DNA of 52,377 bases from Bacteroidia bacterium (GTDB taxonomy: Bacteria > Bacteroidota > Bacteroidia > SpSt-205): positions 1 through 52,377 of the forward strand of contig JANXAJ010000013.1 in NCBI GenBank assembly GCA_025062295.1, read 5' to 3'. This document shows, one piece after another, positions 50,563 to 52,377 of this stretch. How positions within the stretch are numbered: position 1 is the first letter of the stretch; each line of letters starts with the position of its first letter. A model generated the notes under the pieces. It saw only the letters and a list, made by a program, of their open reading frames with translations. It did no database searches and was not told where the DNA came from. The position numbers were made by a program, and so were the translations under genes.

Positions 50563-50990
50563 GGAACCCAGCTTTCCTGAATAAGCTCACCTTCACTCCC
50601 AGTGTATTCCCATACGAGCTGCCTATCCGTGAGCTGAATGATTTCTCGGCTCATGTAGAAACCAGAGCCTTCTACGATAAGAAAGCGGTCAGCATTTGAG
50701 AGGCGCCACCGACCTGAGACCGCAGGGGGGTCATCCGGATCGCCTGGGATACAGGCAGAGGGATTTTGAAGAGAAGCCGTCTGGTCAGAGCGAAAGGTCC
50801 ACCGGTCATCGCTTCGACAAGGGGGAACCGCTTGGCTGCTCCCTCTGATGCTTATGGTTTGAAGGCGCCAGACCCGCTCCCCTCCTCCCGAAAGTCGCTC
50901 CGACACTGTGGGTGAAACTGAGGAACCCGCAGGCTTATCTGGCTCACAAGCCCAGAAAAAAATCACGCTCAGAACTACCCTTCGCCACAT
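50559..50990 (-). CDS. small lipoprotein, lipocalin-like
   Basis: A 143-residue protein with a lipoprotein signal (MWRRVVLSVIFFWAC, Cys15 modified). After a Ser/Pro linker comes a beta-rich domain with a Cys pair (PPCRSDDRWTFRSDQTASLQ, NPSACIPGDPDDPP), SGRWRLSNADRFLIVEGSGF and QLTDRQLVWEY. The 'WTFxxDxT...GxWxLxxx...L' pattern is that of small lipocalin-like Bacteroidota lipoproteins. It ends overlapping the purA stop on the other strand. The start is backed by TAAATTTG, 4 bases upstream. Confidence 0.8.
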   Translation of the reverse strand: MWRRVVLSVIFFWACEPDKPAGSSVSPTVSERLSGGGERVWRLQTISIRGSSQAVPPCRSDDRWTFRSDQTASLQNPSACIPGDPDDPPAVSGRWRLSNADRFLIVEGSGFYMSREIIQLTDRQLVWEYTGSEGELIQESWVP

Positions 50991-50994
50991 GCTT

Positions 50995-51002
50995 CAAATT
51001 TA
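50995..51002 (-). promoter_or_regulatory. -7 promoter box TAAATTTG
   Basis: A perfect TAnnTTTG box, 4 bases before the lipoprotein ATG at 50990. It is divergent from the box at 51066. Confidence 0.75.
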
Positions 51003-51065
51003 GAGAAAAGCAAGGGAAGACACTCAAAACCAGAGATGAGGTAGCAGTAGTTAACGAATTATGTT

Positions 51066-51073
51066 TATCTTTA
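51066..51073 (+). promoter_or_regulatory. -7 promoter box TATCTTTA
   Basis: A 7-of-8 match to TAnnTTTG, 4 bases before the ATG at 51078. Confidence 0.6.
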
Positions 51074-51077
51074 GAAG

Positions 51078-52377
51078 ATGCGAACTTCAGGAGCTATAGT
51101 CATAGGCTTGCTTCTATTTGGATTTGGATACGGTCAGGGTATTCTGGTCTGGCAAGAAACTTTTGACGACCCGGGCGCGACGAGCCGGTGGAGTTTCGGT
51201 CCTACCCCTGCAGGCTTGGCCCTGACCTATTCCGATAATGACCCTGGGCATAACTACTTCGTCATCAACGACGCCAATACCCCTGAGCTGGACGGCTCGG
51301 GCAACTTCATCCGAGGACGGCGCGCTGAATGCGGCCCCCCCAATAACCTACCGAACCCCTACACCAATGGCGGCTCACCCAATCGCAGCCTCCACATCAC
51401 CGCTCGCGCCAGCAGCGACGGAGCCGTTCTCGGTTATGTGAATTTTCCCGATTACGGGGATGAGTACTCCTGGTCTAACCAGGGCTTCGGAGAGGATGGA
51501 AATACCGAGCAGACCGCTTTCCTCACCCAAAACATCAATACCGTAGGTAGGACCTGCCTGCGCCTCATAGCGGACTTCTACCTGGGGGGAGACAGAGACC
51601 GAGTGCGCAGCTATGCCTCGCTCCTGTACAGCACTGACGGGGGGGCTACATGGCAGGTTGCTGTGCCCAATATCCAGCAGACTATCCCAACGCCTGTGTG
51701 GCTGGCTTACCACTTCGCTGCAGGCACTTGCAATAACTGGATACGACTGACCTTCAACCTACCTGCGTCGGCAGAAAACATCCCGAACCTCCGCATCGCC
51801 TTCCGCTGGCGCAATGAGAACTCTCTCCCCATGACCACTGCTGACTACACGCTCTCCGCTGGCTTCAATGTAGATAATATCCGCATAGAAGCCGCAGCTC
51901 CGCCTACGGCTGATTTTGTCGCCAATGCCACTACTGTCTGCAAAAACCAGCCTGTAACCTTCACTAACCTCACGCAAATCCCTTGCAATCTCCCTACAAA
52001 CTATACTTGGCAGATTACCCCGGCGGCAGGATGGAGCTTCACGGGCGGCACGAATGCTAATAGCGTCAATCCCCAGGTAACCTTCACGGCTAATGGCACT
52101 TACACCGTCCAGCTCACTGCGACGAATGCCGCCGGCAGCGATGTAGAGATAAAGACCGCCTACATCACTGTGCAGAACTGTCCCCCTCAGGCAGCTTTCA
52201 ATGCTACACCACAGGGCGTCTGTGCGCTCAATCCCACCCCACCTACGGGTAGTCCTACGCAGATCACCCTTACAGATGTGAGCAATCTCCAAGGGCAGCC
52301 GCTCACCAGCCGCACCTGGAGCGCTACGCCAGCTGCAGGCGTTACTTTCACCCCGAATAATACCACCTCTCCTGTAA
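51078..52377 (+). CDS. large exported PKD-domain protein, 5' part (runs off the window)
   Basis: An unbroken frame of 433 codons from ATG 51078 to the window end, with no stop. Signal peptide MRTSGAIVIGLLLFGFGYGQ. Residues ~22-280 form a jellyroll-like domain (ILVWQETFDDPGATSRWSFG, FYLGGDRDRVRSYASLLYST, FNVDNIRIEA), as in choice-of-anchor/MAM-like surface modules. A PKD-like domain follows (PTADFVANATTVCKNQPVTF through NGTYTVQLTATNAAGSDV), and the next begins at CPPQAAFNATPQG. A T9SS sorting domain is expected beyond the window but is not seen. Codons are strongly biased to GCC, ACC, AAT and CTC, unlike nearby housekeeping genes, as in the tail-fibre-like gene at 37422. Confidence 0.88.
   Translation, partial: MRTSGAIVIGLLLFGFGYGQGILVWQETFDDPGATSRWSFGPTPAGLALTYSDNDPGHNYFVINDANTPELDGSGNFIRGRRAECGPPNNLPNPYTNGGSPNRSLHITARASSDGAVLGYVNFPDYGDEYSWSNQGFGEDGNTEQTAFLTQNINTVGRTCLRLIADFYLGGDRDRVRSYASLLYSTDGGATWQVAVPNIQQTIPTPVWLAYHFAAGTCNNWIRLTFNLPASAENIPNLRIAFRWRNENSLPMTTADYTLSAGFNVDNIRIEAAAPPTADFVANATTVCKNQPVTFTNLTQIPCNLPTNYTWQITPAAGWSFTGGTNANSVNPQVTFTANGTYTVQLTATNAAGSDVEIKTAYITVQNCPPQAAFNATPQGVCALNPTPPTGSPTQITLTDVSNLQGQPLTSRTWSATPAAGVTFTPNNTTSPV

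Noticed and set aside
1-52377. Mobile elements, CRISPR arrays, toxin-antitoxin or phage-defence modules
   Set aside because: I looked for transposases, integrases, regular spaced repeats and typical defence domains on both strands and saw none.

Overview
The window comes from a Bacteroidota genome of roughly even base composition. The evidence is a fused LpxC-FabZ enzyme, type IX secretion (T9SS) sorting domains of both type A and type B, a PorP/SprF protein, a DUF1571/LysM protein, and promoters with the Bacteroidota -7 box TAnnTTTG in place of the usual -10 box. The content is mostly chromosomal housekeeping and envelope genes. I see no IS element, prophage, CRISPR array or integrase.

Layout. 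1-3000: the start of an unidentified gene, then a large propeller-type sensor histidine kinase. 3025-5600: a small Cys-rich HMA-like secreted protein, an alkyltransferase-like DNA repair protein, an exported PrxQ-type peroxiredoxin, tRNA-Arg(ACG) and sucD. 5600-9000: an OmpA/TPR lipoprotein with a clear terminator, and a T9SS-exported esterase. 9000-16050: a type IX operon with a type A cargo, a large type B cargo, PorP/SprF and a PAS-SpoIIE phosphatase. 16065-22254: ftcD-like, lpxD, lpxC-fabZ, an ABC ATPase, a DUF1571/LysM protein and a dienoyl-CoA reductase-like SDR. 22319-25300: a pseudo-protease, propeller and barrel fusion. 25342-31610: TPR protein, bactofilin, lptC, a CorC/GldE-type protein, a flavin reductase, an ALDH7 and a glycosyltransferase.

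31816-37248: murB behind an ECF sigma/anti-sigma pair, then asparagine synthetase 1 with a polyprenyl-phosphate glycosyltransferase, and a YggS-type PLP protein. 37422-39134: a secreted tail-fibre-like repeat protein followed by about 360 bases without a convincing gene. 39494-41600: a persulfide cluster of a CstB-like MBL-rhodanese fusion and two single rhodaneses. 41735-48475: a giant propeller-SpoIIE phosphatase, asparagine synthetase 2 and an isolated nuoD. 48550-50562: a Fur-family regulator, a STAS anti-anti-sigma protein and purA. 50559-end: a small lipoprotein and the 5' part of a large PKD-bearing exported protein.

Two themes link the genes. (1) Envelope building and export: lpxD, lpxC-fabZ, lptC, murB, bactofilin, T9SS cargo and PorP. 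(2) Signalling of the partner-switching kind: two SpoIIE phosphatases, one STAS protein, and a histidine kinase that shares the propeller/Y_Y_Y/TM architecture with one phosphatase. The most striking regulatory observation is that at more than a dozen genes the TAnnTTTG box ends only 4-7 bases before the start codon. This predicts leaderless or near-leaderless mRNAs, and I used it to correct several gene starts.
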